A stretch of DNA of 64,000 bases from an uncultured Sterolibacterium sp. (GTDB taxonomy: Bacteria > Pseudomonadota > Gammaproteobacteria > Burkholderiales > Rhodocyclaceae). Within the stretch, counting starts at the first letter, position 1. Each line of letters starts with the position of its first letter. The DNA lies in contig CAILCO010000084.1 in NCBI GenBank assembly GCA_903832735.1, positions 1-64,000 on the forward strand, given 5' to 3'. The notes beneath the pieces were generated by a model, which did no database searches, had not been told where the DNA came from, and saw only the letters and a program-made list of their open reading frames with translations. The translations under genes and the position numbers were made by a program. Positions 51,507 to 63,773 of the stretch are shown here, in pieces.

Positions 51507-53769
51507 GACGCTTGCCCTTCTTCGCAGTGCTCTTGCCGAGGCCAGGTTTCGCCTCGGCCTTGGTTTCGACCAGGCGGAAATCGATCTTGTTGGTCTCCAG
51601 ATCGGCGCGCACCACTTGCACCCGCACCCGATCGGATAGACGGTAGCGCTTGCCGGTGCGCTCGCCCAGCATCACGTGGGCGGCTTCGTCGAAGTGGAAA
51701 TAGTCCGTGCCGAGTTCCGAGACATGGACCAGCCCTTCGACGAAAACCTCGTCCAGGGCGACGAAGATGCCGAAGGGCACGACCGACGAGATACTGCCGG
51801 AGAATTCCTCGCCGACGCGATCCTGCATGTAGTAGCACTTCAGCCAGGCTTCCACGTCGCGCGTCGCCTCGTCGGCGCGCCGCTCGGTCATCGAGGCATG
51901 CATGCCGATCTCTTCCCAAGCATTCTCGGTGGCTTTCGGCAGGTATTTCTTGCGCCCGATCACCGCCTTGATGGCGCGGTGGATGAGCAGATCGGGATAA
52001 CGTCGGATCGGCGAAGTGAAGTGGGTATAGGACTCGTAGGCGAGCCCGAAATGGCCGACATTTTCAGGGCTATAGACCGCCTGGCGCAGCGAGCGCAGCA
52101 TCACCGTCTGGAGCAGTTGCTTGTCCGGCCTATCCTTGATGCTCTCCAGCAGTTGGGCGTAATCCTTGGCGGATGGCGAGTCGCCGCCGGAGAGTTGCAG
52201 GCCGAAACCGCCGAGGAAGTCGCGCAGCTTGGTCAGCCGCTCCGGGGTCGGGCCCTCATGCACACGGTACAGCGCCGGATGGCCGTGCGCCTTGAGATAT
52301 TCCGAGGCGCAGACGTTGGCGGCGAGCATGCACTCCTCGATCACCCGATGGGCGTCGTTGCGCTCGTATGCCTCGATGCGCGCGATCTTGCCCTGGTCAT
52401 CGAAGATCATGCGCGTCTCCAGGGTCTCGAAATCGATCGCGCCCCGTTTCGCCCGCGCCTTGACCAGCACGCGGAAGAGCGCGTCGAGATTTTCCAGATG
52501 CGGCAACAGCGCAGCCAATTTCTCGCGCGCGGCGACATCCTTTTCGTACAAGGCGGCAGCGACCTCGGTGTAGGTCAGCCGCGCATGCGAGAACATCACC
52601 GCCGAATAGAAACGGTAACCGGTGATTTCGCCGCTGGCCGTCACCGTCATGTCGCAGACCATGCAGAGGCGTTCCACCCCCGAGTTGAGCGAGCACAGTC
52701 CGTTGGAGATCTTCTCCGGCAGCATCGGGATCACCCGGCGCGGAAAGTAGACCGAGTTGCCGCGCTGATAGGCTTCGCTGTCGAGCGCGCCTCCCGGCTG
52801 GACGTAATGCGAGACGTCGGCGATCGCCACCACCAGACGATAGCCTTTGCCCGAGCGCTCGCAATACACGGCGTCGTCGAAGTCCCGCGCGGTCTCACTG
52901 TCTATGGTCACCAGCGGCAGACTGGTTACATCCTCGCGGCCCTTCCAGTCGGACTTCTTCACTTCCTCGGGCAGCTTCTTCGCCTCGGTCAGCGCCTCCC
53001 GGGAAAACTCGTAAGGCAGTTCGTGCTTGCGCAGCGCAATCTCGATCTCCATGCCGGGATCGGCGTAATTGCCGAGCACTTCGACGATGCGTCCGATCGG
53101 CTGCGACTGGCGACTCGGCTGCTCGATGATCTCGACCATCACCACTTGTCCGGCGGCAGGCTTCAAGGCGCTGCCCTGCTCCGGCGGCGCAAGCAGGACG
53201 TCCTGGCTGATGCGGCGGTTTTCCGCCACCACGAACCAGACGCCGTGTTCGCTGAAGACGCGACCGACGACACGCGTGTTGGCCCGCTCCAGCACCTCGA
53301 CGATCTTGCCCTCCGGGCGGCCACGGCGATCGACGCCGACCACGCGGCAGATGGCGCGGTCGCCGTGCAGCACCTTCTCCATTTCCTTCGGGCCGAGGAA
53401 GAGGTCGGCGCCGCGCGACACCTCGCCGTCGGGTACGAGGAATCCGAAACCGTCGGCGTGGCCCTCGACCCGGCCCCGAATCAGGTCCGCCTTGTCCGGG
53501 ATCAGCCAGGCGCCGGCGCGGTTCTGTAGCAACTGACCTTCGCGCGCCATCGCCCCCAGGCGGCGCTGGAAGGCGACCAGCTCTGTAGAGGTGACGTCGA
53601 GCAGTTCGCAGATCCGCTCGGTCGTGAGCGGCACGCCGTGCCCGGCCAATATCCCCAGGATATATTCCCGGCTGGGCAAGGGATGTTCATATTTCTCAAG
53701 CTCGCGCGCGAGGAACGGGTCGGCGCGTCGGATGCGGCTGAGTTTCGAGATTTTGACTTTGTTTGACAA
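51499..53769 (-). CDS. rnr: ribonuclease R
   Basis: TIDSETARDFDDAVYCE; VAIADVSHYVQPGGALDSEAYQRGNSVYFPRRVIPMLPE; ASYTHFTSPIRRYPDL-type motif; S1 domain. Confidence 0.97.
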   Translation of the reverse strand: MSNKVKISKLSRIRRADPFLARELEKYEHPLPSREYILGILAGHGVPLTTERICELLDVTSTELVAFQRRLGAMAREGQLLQNRAGAWLIPDKADLIRGRVEGHADGFGFLVPDGEVSRGADLFLGPKEMEKVLHGDRAICRVVGVDRRGRPEGKIVEVLERANTRVVGRVFSEHGVWFVVAENRRISQDVLLAPPEQGSALKPAAGQVVMVEIIEQPSRQSQPIGRIVEVLGNYADPGMEIEIALRKHELPYEFSREALTEAKKLPEEVKKSDWKGREDVTSLPLVTIDSETARDFDDAVYCERSGKGYRLVVAIADVSHYVQPGGALDSEAYQRGNSVYFPRRVIPMLPEKISNGLCSLNSGVERLCMVCDMTVTASGEITGYRFYSAVMFSHARLTYTEVAAALYEKDVAAREKLAALLPHLENLDALFRVLVKARAKRGAIDFETLETRMIFDDQGKIARIEAYERNDAHRVIEECMLAANVCASEYLKAHGHPALYRVHEGPTPERLTKLRDFLGGFGLQLSGGDSPSAKDYAQLLESIKDRPDKQLLQTVMLRSLRQAVYSPENVGHFGLAYESYTHFTSPIRRYPDLLIHRAIKAVIGRKKYLPKATENAWEEIGMHASMTERRADEATRDVEAWLKCYYMQDRVGEEFSGSISSVVPFGIFVALDEVFVEGLVHVSELGTDYFHFDEAAHVMLGERTGKRYRLSDRVRVQVVRADLETNKIDFRLVETKAEAKPGLGKSTAKKGKRRG

Positions 53770-53813
53770 TTTGGAGAATTCCTATAAAATTCGCGCCTCT
53801 TTACTTCGTACCT

Positions 53814-53898
53814 GCCCAGGTGGCGGAATTGGTAGACGCACATGGTTCAGGTCCATGCGCCGCAAGGTGTGGGGGTTCGAGTCCCTTCCTGGGCACCA
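53814..53898 (+). tRNA. tRNA-Leu (anticodon CAG)
   Basis: GCCCAGGTGGCGGAATTGGTAGACGCACATGGTTCAGGTCCATG...GTTCGAGTC...CCTGGGCACCA; encoded CCA, class II variable arm. Confidence 0.96.
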
Positions 53899-53914
53899 AG
53901 CTCCAAACAAAAAT

Positions 53915-53941
53915 AGCCGATTCATAGAATCGGCTTTTTTG
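53915..53941 (+). terminator. rho-independent terminator after tRNA-Leu
   Basis: AGCCGATTC-ata-GAATCGGCT followed by a T run. Confidence 0.9.
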
Positions 53942-53950
53942 TCGTCCGCG

Positions 53951-55276
<1,326 letters not shown>

Positions 55277-56443
55277 CTATTCCAAGGATACTGTTTGCCA
55301 GCGCCCGTCCCGATAGGCCAGCCGGCGGTCGCAGCCGGCCTCGGCCCAGTCGGCGTCATGCCCCGGCAGGGCATCGACGACGATCTCGCCGGCTGCACGC
55401 AGGGCCGCCACCGCCTGCCCGAGCAGCAGGTCTTCGGGCGCGCAAGGCGCCAGGATCATGCCCGGCGCTGCAGCGTGCGGCGCTAGGCGGACCAGTTCGC
55501 GCAAGTCGAGGCTGAAGCCGGTGGCGGCCCTGGCCCGGCCGAAGGACAAACCGACTTTGTCGTAACGGCCGCCCAGGGCGATGGCGCCGGGATGGTTGGC
55601 GGCATAGGCGGCAAAGACGACGCCGCTGTGATAGTGGTAACCGCGCAGGTCGGCAAGATCGAAGCTGACCGGCAAGTCCTTTACCGACCGCGCCAGCGCC
55701 GCCAACTCGGCTAACGCGGCGCTGATTTCGGGAAGTGCCGGCAGACGAGCCGCCGCTGCGGCCAGGCCGTTGCTGCCGCCATAGCATTCGGGAAGCGCCA
55801 GGAGCGCCGAACGGAAGGGCTCTGCGATATGCGCGCCTTTGACTATCTCGCGCAGCGTCGGCAAGTCCTTCGCCTGCAACACGCCGAACAGTTCCAGTTC
55901 GAGATCGGCATCCAGGCCGGCGCCGGCAGCCAACGCCCGGAATACCCCGACATGACCCAGGTCGATGCGACTGGCGGCGACGCCGGATAATTGCAGCGCC
56001 AATACCAGCAGGCGAATGATTTCGGCATCGGCATCGGTGCCGGCATGGCCGTAGAGTTCGATGCCGATCTGCAACGGTTGGCGCGAGGCGGTCAGTGCCG
56101 CCGGCAGGGTGTGCAGCACGCTGCCGCAATAGCATAGCCGAGTCACGCCGCTGCGGTTCAACAGATGCGCGTCGATGCGCGCGACCTGCGGCGTGATGTC
56201 GGCACGGATGCCGAGGGTACGGCCGGAAAGCTGATCGACCAGTTTGAAAGTGCGCAGATCCAGATCGCGGCCGCTGCCGGTGAGCAGCGACTCGACGTAT
56301 TCCAGCAGCGGCGGAATGACGTACTCGTAGCCATGACCGCGAAACGCATCGAGCAGGCGGCGGCGCAGGACTTCCACCTGCCAGGCCTCGGCCGGCAGAA
56401 CGTCCTCGATCGCTTCGGGCAGAAGCCAGCGACGCATGGTCAT
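55277..56443 (-). CDS. hisZ: ATP phosphoribosyltransferase regulatory subunit
   Basis: HisRS-like fold without full synthetase motifs: [44 protein letters not shown]; between purA and hflC. Confidence 0.92.
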   Translation of the reverse strand: MTMRRWLLPEAIEDVLPAEAWQVEVLRRRLLDAFRGHGYEYVIPPLLEYVESLLTGSGRDLDLRTFKLVDQLSGRTLGIRADITPQVARIDAHLLNRSGVTRLCYCGSVLHTLPAALTASRQPLQIGIELYGHAGTDADAEIIRLLVLALQLSGVAASRIDLGHVGVFRALAAGAGLDADLELELFGVLQAKDLPTLREIVKGAHIAEPFRSALLALPECYGGSNGLAAAAARLPALPEISAALAELAALARSVKDLPVSFDLADLRGYHYHSGVVFAAYAANHPGAIALGGRYDKVGLSFGRARAATGFSLDLRELVRLAPHAAAPGMILAPCAPEDLLLGQAVAALRAAGEIVVDALPGHDADWAEAGCDRRLAYRDGRWQTVSLE

Positions 56444-56523
56444 TGGTCTCTACCGGCGCAGGGCCGCCTCTTCCTCGGGGCCAGGACGGGAATTCGGCGA
56501 GTACCGCTCGCCGCCGTCATGGC

Positions 56524-56547
56524 GGGCCGACTGCGCAAAGTCGGCCC
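56524..56547. repeat. palindrome GGGCCGACT-gcgcaa-AGTCGGCCC
   Basis: Perfect 9-bp arms between hisZ and the DUF2065 gene. Confidence 0.75.
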
Positions 56548-56573
56548 TGGGACGAGGGCTGGGGTATAGGTCG

Positions 56574-56762
56574 TCATTTGAAAATCGTCAGAAGGATAAG
56601 CCCGACCAGAATCGAGGACAGGCCGAGAAAACGCAACTGTCCATCGGACAGTTCGGTCATGCGGCGGAAGCCTTCGCGCCATACCTTGGGCACGAGGAAC
56701 GGCAGCAGGCCCTCGAGCACGAGCATCAGCGCGAACGCCAGAAGCAAAGTGGAACGCATCAC
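56574..56762 (-). CDS. DUF2065 family small membrane protein
   Basis: LLLAFALMLVLEGLLPFLVPKVWREGFRRMTELSDGQLRFLGLSSILVGLILL; typical neighbour of hflC. Confidence 0.92.
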   Translation of the reverse strand: MMRSTLLLAFALMLVLEGLLPFLVPKVWREGFRRMTELSDGQLRFLGLSSILVGLILLTIFK

Positions 56763-57637
56763 TTTCCGTTCTTGCCGCTGCCCTTCAGATACTTGAAGAA
56801 CTCGGAACTAGGATCGACCACCATGACGTCGCTCTTGTTCTTGAAGCTCTGACGGTAAGCTTCGAGGCTGCGGTAGAAACTGTAGAACTCGGGGTTATGA
56901 CCGAAGGCCTGGCCGTAGATCGAAGTCGCCTTGGCATCGCCTTCGCCCTTGGTGCGCTGGGCGTCCCGGTATGCCTCGGCGATGATGATCTCGCGCTGCC
57001 GATCGGCATCCGCCTTGATTTTCTCGGCCTCTGCCGCGCCCTTGGAACGCAGTTCGTTGGCCACGCGCTTGCGCTCCGTCTCCATGCGACGGAACACCGA
57101 GTCGCTGACTTCCTGTGGATAGTCAACCCGTTTCAGGCGAACATCGACGATCTGTACGCCAATGGCGCGGGCGTCCGCATCTGCCTTGGTGCGCACCGCA
57201 TCCATGATCTTCTCGCGCTCGCCGGAGACGACCTCGTGCACGGTGCGCTTGCCGAACTCCTCGCGCAAGCCGGCATTGACCGTCTGCGACAAGCGGATGT
57301 GGGCACGCGTTTCGTCACCCTGCACCGAGATGTAGTACTGCTTGACGTCGATGATGCGCCACTTGACGAAGGCATCGACCAGCATCGGCTTCTTCTCGGC
57401 CGTGATAAAACGCTCCGGGTCGGCGGCATCGTAGGTGAGGATACGCTTGTCGAAGAAGCGGACATTCTGGATCAGCGGCCACTTGAAGTTGAGCCCCGGG
57501 TCCTTGATGACTTCCTTGATCTCACCCAACTGGAAAATGATCGCGTACTGGCGCTGGTCCACGTTGAAAATAGCGGTCGCCAGCACCACCAGGGTGAACA
57601 GCAGGGCAGCGGCGGCAAAGGGCAGGTTGCGGCGCAT
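56759..57637 (-). CDS. hflC: protease modulator HflC
   Basis: SPFH domain: FNVDQRQYAIIFQLGEIKEVIKDPGLNFKWPLIQNVRFFDKRILTYDA. Confidence 0.95.
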   Translation of the reverse strand: MRRNLPFAAAALLFTLVVLATAIFNVDQRQYAIIFQLGEIKEVIKDPGLNFKWPLIQNVRFFDKRILTYDAADPERFITAEKKPMLVDAFVKWRIIDVKQYYISVQGDETRAHIRLSQTVNAGLREEFGKRTVHEVVSGEREKIMDAVRTKADADARAIGVQIVDVRLKRVDYPQEVSDSVFRRMETERKRVANELRSKGAAEAEKIKADADRQREIIIAEAYRDAQRTKGEGDAKATSIYGQAFGHNPEFYSFYRSLEAYRQSFKNKSDVMVVDPSSEFFKYLKGSGKNGK

Positions 57638-58893
57638 CAGCGGTCTCCCCGTTCGCGGGAGCGCAGCGCATCGCGCGAACGCAGCGCCGCCTGGCTATCC
57701 GGCTTGTCTAGCTGCGGCGGCACGTCGCCCGAGGGCGGCGCCGACTGGCGCACCGCCACTTCCGGAACAGCCGCTACAGCGGGAGCCGCCGCGGTTGCGC
57801 CTGCCGCCTGCATCAGTTTGTCGAGCGGCAGGTAGAGCAGGTTGTTGCCGCCCTTCGCATCGATCATGATTTTGCTGGAGTTGGACAGGACCTGCTGCAC
57901 GGTGTCGAGGTACATGCGCTGCCGCGTCACTTCAGGCGCCTTGCTGTATTCGGACAAAATCTGTTTGAAGCGGCTGGCCTCGCCTTCGGAATTGGCGACG
58001 ACGCGACTCTTGTAGCCATTGGCTTCCTCGAAGAGACGCGAGGCCGCACCGCGCGCCCGGGGTATTACATCGTTGGCATAGGCCTGCCCCTCATTGACCT
58101 GACGATCCCGGTCCTGACCCGCCTTGACCGCATCGTCGAAGGCTGCCTGGACCTGCTCCGGCGGCTGCACGTTCTGCAAGGTCAGTTTCGAGACCAGGAT
58201 GCCGGTCTTGTAGCGATCGAGGATTTCCTGCATCAATTTGCTCGCCTGGGTAGCCACCTGTTCACGGCCCTCGTAGAGGGCGAAGTCCATCTTGCTCTTG
58301 CCAACGATCTCGCGCATGGCCGCCTCTGCCGCCTGCAGCACAGAATCATCGGGATTGCGATTGCTGAACAAATATTCCTGAGGATCCTTGACGAACCACT
58401 GCACGGCAAACTGGATGCTGACGATATTTTCATCATCGGTGAGCATCAACGCCTCTTTCAACACCCGGTTCTTGTCCGAGCCGCGGTAACCGATCTCGAC
58501 CACGCGCACGTCGTTCAGGCGGACGATCTCATTCGTCTGCACCGGATAAGGTAGACGCCAATGCAATCCAGGCTCGGTCGTCTGGGAATAACGGCCGAAG
58601 GTTAATACCACGCCGCGCTGGCTGGCTTCGACGATGTAGAAGCCGCTGGCCAGCCATACCACCAGCACCAGAACGGTGAGGAGGCCGATGCCGCCGCCGA
58701 ATTGGCGCAGATTGAAAGGCGGCCGCGGCTCACCGCCACCGGCCCCGCCGCCTCCCGCTCCGCCTTTCCTGCCGAACAGCGCTGACAGACGCCGGTTTAC
58801 GTCGCGCCACAGTTCTTCCAGGTCCGGCGGTCCGCCGCCCTTGTTGCCACCGGGATCGGGTTTATTTCCCCAACCGTGGTCGTTTAGCGACAT
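57637..58893 (-). CDS. hflK: FtsH protease activity modulator HflK
   Basis: MSLNDHGWGNKPDPGGNKGGGPPDLEELWRDVNRRL; SPFH domain ASQRGVVLTFGRYSQTTEPGLHWRLPYPV. Confidence 0.95.
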   Translation of the reverse strand: MSLNDHGWGNKPDPGGNKGGGPPDLEELWRDVNRRLSALFGRKGGAGGGGAGGGEPRPPFNLRQFGGGIGLLTVLVLVVWLASGFYIVEASQRGVVLTFGRYSQTTEPGLHWRLPYPVQTNEIVRLNDVRVVEIGYRGSDKNRVLKEALMLTDDENIVSIQFAVQWFVKDPQEYLFSNRNPDDSVLQAAEAAMREIVGKSKMDFALYEGREQVATQASKLMQEILDRYKTGILVSKLTLQNVQPPEQVQAAFDDAVKAGQDRDRQVNEGQAYANDVIPRARGAASRLFEEANGYKSRVVANSEGEASRFKQILSEYSKAPEVTRQRMYLDTVQQVLSNSSKIMIDAKGGNNLLYLPLDKLMQAAGATAAAPAVAAVPEVAVRQSAPPSGDVPPQLDKPDSQAALRSRDALRSRERGDR

Positions 58894-58955
58894 CAGAATA
58901 CCTGCGATCACTGGTCTGCTTTCAGGAGTCAATCATTACGCCGGCTAGGGCGATA

Positions 58956-60080
58956 TCAGGCAGCATCGGCCTGGGATGGCATTCGTGAAGCATGTTCGCG
59001 CGCCGCCTCGGCCAAGGTCGCACGAAGCAGATCGACGCCTTCGCCGCTCATGGCACTCAAACGAACGCGCGAAATTTTAGCATATTCGTCACGCTCCACC
59101 CCGGGCGCGGCCGCGGTGGCGTCGATCTTGTTCCAGATCAGGATCTGCGGCACGCTGGCTGCGCCGATTTCGATCAGGACTTTGTTCACGGCGTCGATCT
59201 GCTGCTGACGATCGGCACTGGCCGAATCGACCACATGCAGCAGCAGGTCGGCACTGGCCGTCTCTTCCAGGGTGGCCTGGAAAGCGGCGACGAGGGAGTG
59301 CGGCAGATCGCGGATGAAGCCTACCGTATCGGAGATCACGATCTGCCCTGCCCCGGCCAGGAACAGGCGGCGGGAAGTGGTGTCGAGTGTGGCGAAGAGC
59401 TGATCTGCGGCCAGACTCCCGGCCTTGGTCAGCGCGTTGAACAGAGTCGACTTCCCGGCGTTGGTATAACCGACGAGCGAGACCGCCAGCAGATCGCGTT
59501 TGATTCGCGCCCGACGCTGCACGGCACGCTGGCGTTCGAGCTGCTGCAGTCGCTCCTTGAGCAGGGCGACGCGCTTGCCGAGCAACCTCCTGTCGGTCTC
59601 GAGTTGGGTTTCGCCCGGACCGCGCAAGCCGATGCCGCCTTTCTGTCTTTCGAGGTGGGTCCAACCGCGCACCAGGCGCGTAGACAGACGCTGCAACTGA
59701 GCCAACTCGACTTGCAGCTTGCCTTCGTGGCTTTTCGCGCGCAAGGCGAAGATATCGAGGATCAGCGCGGAACGATCGATGACGCGGCAGTCCAGCGCCT
59801 TTTCCAGATTGCGCTGCTGCGCCGCTGAGATTTCATGGTTGAAGATCACCAGTTCGGCTGCGTGAGCACGCGCAGCAACGGCGATCTCCCCGACCTTGCC
59901 ACGACCTGCAAATGTGGCGGCATCGGGCGCCTGGCGCCTGCCCTGCACCAGAGCTTTTTTCCTGGCGCCAACGCTGGCAGCAAGCAATTCAAATTCTGCC
60001 AGACGCTCGGCATAATCACCGGCGCCGAAATCCAGTTGCACCAGAATGGCACTCTCGCCGCTTGCGGGACGTTCAAACAT
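58956..60080 (-). CDS. hflX: GTPase HflX
   Basis: GIGLRGPGETQLETDRRLL; VSLVGYTNAGKSTLFNALT; start trimmed to MFERPASGESAILVQLDFG. Confidence 0.95.
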   Translation of the reverse strand: MFERPASGESAILVQLDFGAGDYAERLAEFELLAASVGARKKALVQGRRQAPDAATFAGRGKVGEIAVAARAHAAELVIFNHEISAAQQRNLEKALDCRVIDRSALILDIFALRAKSHEGKLQVELAQLQRLSTRLVRGWTHLERQKGGIGLRGPGETQLETDRRLLGKRVALLKERLQQLERQRAVQRRARIKRDLLAVSLVGYTNAGKSTLFNALTKAGSLAADQLFATLDTTSRRLFLAGAGQIVISDTVGFIRDLPHSLVAAFQATLEETASADLLLHVVDSASADRQQQIDAVNKVLIEIGAASVPQILIWNKIDATAAAPGVERDEYAKISRVRLSAMSGEGVDLLRATLAEAAREHASRMPSQADAA

Positions 60081-60120
60081 GCATGTGGCCAGGGCTAGAC
60101 CCGGCGCCCCGACGGGGACA

Positions 60121-60357
60121 TCAATCCTCGCCGTCGTCCTGGGCGATGGACACCGGACGGGCCGGGACCACCGTGGAGATGGCGTGTTTGTAGACCATCT
60201 GCGTGACCGTGTTCTTGAGCAGCACCACGTACTGATCGAAGGAGTCGATATGGCCTTGCAACTTGATGCCATTGACCAGGTAGATCGAGACCGGAATATG
60301 CTCCTTGCGTAGCGTATTCAGAAACGGGTCTTGTAATAGTTGCCCTTTATTGCTCAT
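60121..60357 (-). CDS. hfq: RNA chaperone Hfq
   Basis: [65 protein letters not shown]. Confidence 0.98.
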   Translation of the reverse strand: MSNKGQLLQDPFLNTLRKEHIPVSIYLVNGIKLQGHIDSFDQYVVLLKNTVTQMVYKHAISTVVPARPVSIAQDDGED

Positions 60358-60450
60358 GGTGGTCCTCTATTCTGGTTCTTGAAAGACTAATGTAAAACAT
60401 TTTCGCTGCCTATACCAGAACGTCAAATCACTGGACGTCGGCATTCGGCC

Positions 60451-61773
60451 TCAATTCCGAACGAAGGGGTTCGTCGAGGTCTTGAACTGAACCCGCAGGG
60501 GCGTGCCCTGCAGTTGGAACTGTTCCATGAAGGTCCGCTCCAGGTAGCGCCGATAGCTGTCCGGCACATGCTCCAGAGCGTTGCCGTGAATCACGATAAT
60601 CGGCGGATTGCTGCCTCCCTGGTGGGCATAGCGCAACTTCGGCCGGGTGGCACCGTGGCGCGGCGGCTCCTGCTTGGCGACCGCATCCTGCAATGCGCGC
60701 GTCAGCTGCGGCGTCGGCAATTTGGCCATGGCGGCGGCCCACGCGCGGTCGACCGAGGCCAGCAAGCCATTCACGCCTTCGCCCTTCAACGCCGAAACAT
60801 AATGGATGCGGGCGAAGCCGAGGAAATTCAACTTGCGCTCGATGTCTTGCTTGATCTGGCTGCGCCGGTATTCATCGACCGCATCCCATTTATTCACCGC
60901 CAGCACCAGGGCGCGTCCGGCCTCAATGGCGAAACCGGCGATATGCGCATCCTGATCCGAGATCTCCTGGCTAGCGTCCACCATCAGCACCACCACGTTG
61001 CACTGTTCCACCGCCTGCAGGGTTTTGATCACCGAGAATTTCTCTATCGTCTCGAACACCTTGCCGCGGCGTCGCAGCCCTGCCGTGTCGATCAGTGTAT
61101 AGGCACGGCCGTTGCGCTCGAACGGCACTTCGATCGCGTCGCGCGTCGTACCCGGCATGTCGAAGGCGATGACCCGCTCTTCGCCAAGCAGGGTATTGAT
61201 CAGCGTGCTTTTTCCGACATTGGGGCGCCCTGCGACGGCGACGCGGGGACCCGGGCCAACTTCCGGTTCTTCACGCTCTTCCGGGAAGGGCGAAAGCGCT
61301 TCCTCGACCAGCTCGCGCACCCCCTCGCCGTGCGCCGACGAAATAACCAGCGGGACGCCGCAGCCGAGTTCGTGGAACTCCGCGGCAAACACCGCGCGGT
61401 TAACCCCCTCGCCCTTATTCACCACCAGCAACAGCGGCCGGCCGCTCTTTCTCAGGCGATCGGCGATGACCTTGTCCTGAGGCGTGACCCCGGCCCGGCC
61501 ATCGACGACGAAGAGCAGGACGTCGGCCTCGGCGATTGCCGCTTCCGCCTGACGCGCCATCTCGTGCAGGATGCCTTCCTTGGCCTGAGGTTCGAAGCCG
61601 CCGGTATCGACGACCAGATAGGGCCTGTCGCCCTGGCGACCATGGCCGTAATGGCGGTCGCGCGTGAGTCCTGGAATATCGGCGACCAAGGCATCTCGGG
61701 TCTTGGTCAGCCGATTAAACAGCGTTGACTTGCCGACGTTGGGGCGTCCAACTATGACCAGCGTGGGCTTCAA
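60451..61773 (-). CDS. der: ribosome biogenesis GTPase Der
   Basis: Two G domains: [19 protein letters not shown] and [22 protein letters not shown] start with GGGAG upstream. Confidence 0.97.
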   Translation of the reverse strand: MKPTLVIVGRPNVGKSTLFNRLTKTRDALVADIPGLTRDRHYGHGRQGDRPYLVVDTGGFEPQAKEGILHEMARQAEAAIAEADVLLFVVDGRAGVTPQDKVIADRLRKSGRPLLLVVNKGEGVNRAVFAAEFHELGCGVPLVISSAHGEGVRELVEEALSPFPEEREEPEVGPGPRVAVAGRPNVGKSTLINTLLGEERVIAFDMPGTTRDAIEVPFERNGRAYTLIDTAGLRRRGKVFETIEKFSVIKTLQAVEQCNVVVLMVDASQEISDQDAHIAGFAIEAGRALVLAVNKWDAVDEYRRSQIKQDIERKLNFLGFARIHYVSALKGEGVNGLLASVDRAWAAAMAKLPTPQLTRALQDAVAKQEPPRHGATRPKLRYAHQGGSNPPIIVIHGNALEHVPDSYRRYLERTFMEQFQLQGTPLRVQFKTSTNPFVRN

Positions 61774-61793
61774 TGAGTCTCCCTCTAACTTTC

Positions 61794-61838
61794 ATGGCTC
61801 CGAAGAACCACCCCGCATGATGAAATGGCGGGGCGTCG
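61794..61838. repeat. dispersed intergenic repeat, copy B
   Basis: ATGGCTCCGAAGAACCACCCCGCATGATGAAATGGCGGGGCGTCG, similar to 34043-34085. Confidence 0.5.
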
Positions 61839-61959
61839 TAATGCTTCAAGCGGGCAAAGGTCCGGCCGTGCCCGCCCCTCCCACCCCCCTCGCGGGGAGG
61901 CTACCAACCGGCTCGCTGCGCTCGAACCTCACACTGCTCGCTTGACAACGTATTTCACA

Positions 61960-63111
61960 CTAATGCACGGACAGGGAATACAGGCCGCCGTTTCTGGTCT
62001 GCACCAGGAAGTTCCCGTCCACGATGCGCTGCGGCTGAGCGGAGATGGTACTGCCATCGGTGGCCAGGCGCGCCGCGAAGGCACCGTCGCCGCTATTCAA
62101 AAGATGCACGAAGCCCTGATAATCCGCCACGGCGACATGCTTGCCCAGGGCAAGGGGACGGGACAGGCCGCGCATCAGCAGCTTGTCCTGCTTCCACAAA
62201 CTGGAGCCATTGGCCCGATCGAGCGCCAGGATCGCACCCTTGTCGTCGCTGACATAGACGCTTTTCGCATCCATGTCGAGGCCGGCGATGCTGGATATCT
62301 CTCGCGACCAAAGTTGGCTGCCGTTGTTCATGTCAAAACAGGCGACCCGCCCCTGATAGGCGACGGCGCAGACTTCGCGGCCGTCGACGACAGGCACGCT
62401 GGTAATGTCCGCGATACGTTCAAGCTCCGTGGCGCCCTTGGGCTGCGCGACCGTCGCCTCCCACAATGCCGAGCCATTGGCATTGGCCACCGCGACCAGT
62501 TTACCGCCCGGGAAGCCCGCCAGGATGGCGTTGCCAGACAACAACACGCCGACATTGCTGCGCAGGGCGAGGGCCGGGGTGCTGCGCTGGTAGACCCAGC
62601 GCCGTTTACCGTTGGCAGCTTCGAAAGCGAATAATCGCGAATCGCCGCTGCGCACGACCACGAGCCCATCGCCGACCGCAGGCGCCGCCAGCACTTCGGA
62701 GCTGACACGCGCAATCCATGCCGTCTGTCCCGTTTGCGCATCGAAGGCCAGCACCTCGCCCTTGGGCGTTCCGATCACGACCAGTTTGCCGTCGCTGCCG
62801 ACCCCGCCGGACAAGCCTTGTCCTGCATTGATGCGCCAGACCTGGCGGCCGCCGTCGAAGCGCGCCAGCGTGCCGTCGCGGTCCGCCGCATAGACACTTT
62901 GCCCAACCAGCGCCGGAGTGAATATGGTTTCTTCGCTAGCTCCGACATTCGCTTGCCAATTCACGTGGAGTTCCGCCGTCGCGGTGATCGGGGTGAGCGG
63001 CGCGATCTTGGGTCCGCTCGAGGAAAACGGGTTGAACTTGTCGAGGGTCGAACAGCCGCCCGCGAGCAAGCCCAGCAATATCACCGGAAGCCAGCGACTG
63101 CAGGGTCTCAC
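61960..63111 (-). CDS. bamB: outer membrane protein assembly factor BamB
   Basis: Lipoprotein signal (LLAGGCS); PQQ-like beta-propeller repeats (VYAADRDGTLARFDGGRQVWR). Confidence 0.95.
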   Translation of the reverse strand: MRPCSRWLPVILLGLLAGGCSTLDKFNPFSSSGPKIAPLTPITATAELHVNWQANVGASEETIFTPALVGQSVYAADRDGTLARFDGGRQVWRINAGQGLSGGVGSDGKLVVIGTPKGEVLAFDAQTGQTAWIARVSSEVLAAPAVGDGLVVVRSGDSRLFAFEAANGKRRWVYQRSTPALALRSNVGVLLSGNAILAGFPGGKLVAVANANGSALWEATVAQPKGATELERIADITSVPVVDGREVCAVAYQGRVACFDMNNGSQLWSREISSIAGLDMDAKSVYVSDDKGAILALDRANGSSLWKQDKLLMRGLSRPLALGKHVAVADYQGFVHLLNSGDGAFAARLATDGSTISAQPQRIVDGNFLVQTRNGGLYSLSVH

Positions 63112-63773
63112 GACTGGGGCCCCAACGACTCGCGCTTGATCTGCAACACTTCGCGGTAAGCGCTGCGGCGCTGCTCCGCCGCGCCCTTCTCGGCTTCGTC
63201 GAGTTTGGCCAGCGCTGCGTCATAGGCTACCTTCGCTTCTGCGTTCTTGCCCTGGGCGGCGAGGATGTCGCCCTTCTGCTCGGCGTAGCGCGGCGCAAAC
63301 GGCGCCGCGGGCTCGGCTGCAAGTTGCTTCAGCGCTTCATCGTAGGACTTCTCGTCCTCCAGCACTGCCGCCAGGCGCAGCCGCGCCAGGTCGCGCAATT
63401 CCCGGTCCTTGGCATGTTCTGCGGCCCAGGCGAACTGCAGTTTGGCGGTCTTTAGGTCGCCGCTCTCGGTCTGCGCCTTGGCCGACAGCAGCGCCGCAAG
63501 GCCGGCATAGGTGGTCGAGGAGAACTTGTCGATCAGTTCGCCGGCCGCCTCGCGCGCTTTCTTGGCATCGTGTGCAGCGACCGCCTGTTCCAGCGCGCCA
63601 TACACGGCTCCGGCCTGCGCCGCCTGGCTACGCTGCCACCAGTTCCATGCCTGCCATGCGACCATGCCCAGCGCGACTGCGACGACGAGCGCCGTCACCA
63701 GATTGCCGTACTGCTTCCACCAGGTCTTCAGTTCGTCGAGCTGTTCCTGTTCTTCGAGGTCATACACCGCCAT
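63108..63773 (-). CDS. YfgM-like TPR membrane protein
   Basis: MAVYDLEEQEQLDELKTWWKQYGNLVTALVVAVALGMVAWQAWNWWQRSQ; next to bamB and hisS. Confidence 0.92.
   Translation of the reverse strand: MAVYDLEEQEQLDELKTWWKQYGNLVTALVVAVALGMVAWQAWNWWQRSQAAQAGAVYGALEQAVAAHDAKKAREAAGELIDKFSSTTYAGLAALLSAKAQTESGDLKTAKLQFAWAAEHAKDRELRDLARLRLAAVLEDEKSYDEALKQLAAEPAAPFAPRYAEQKGDILAAQGKNAEAKVAYDAALAKLDEAEKGAAEQRRSAYREVLQIKRESLGPQS

Noticed and set aside
51676-53529. 617-aa + strand ORF antisense to rnr
   Set aside because: Shadow ORF; RNase R on the minus strand has all family motifs.
61773-61773. TTG start of der as a novelty
   Set aside because: TTG with a good upstream GGGAG is an ordinary alternative start codon.
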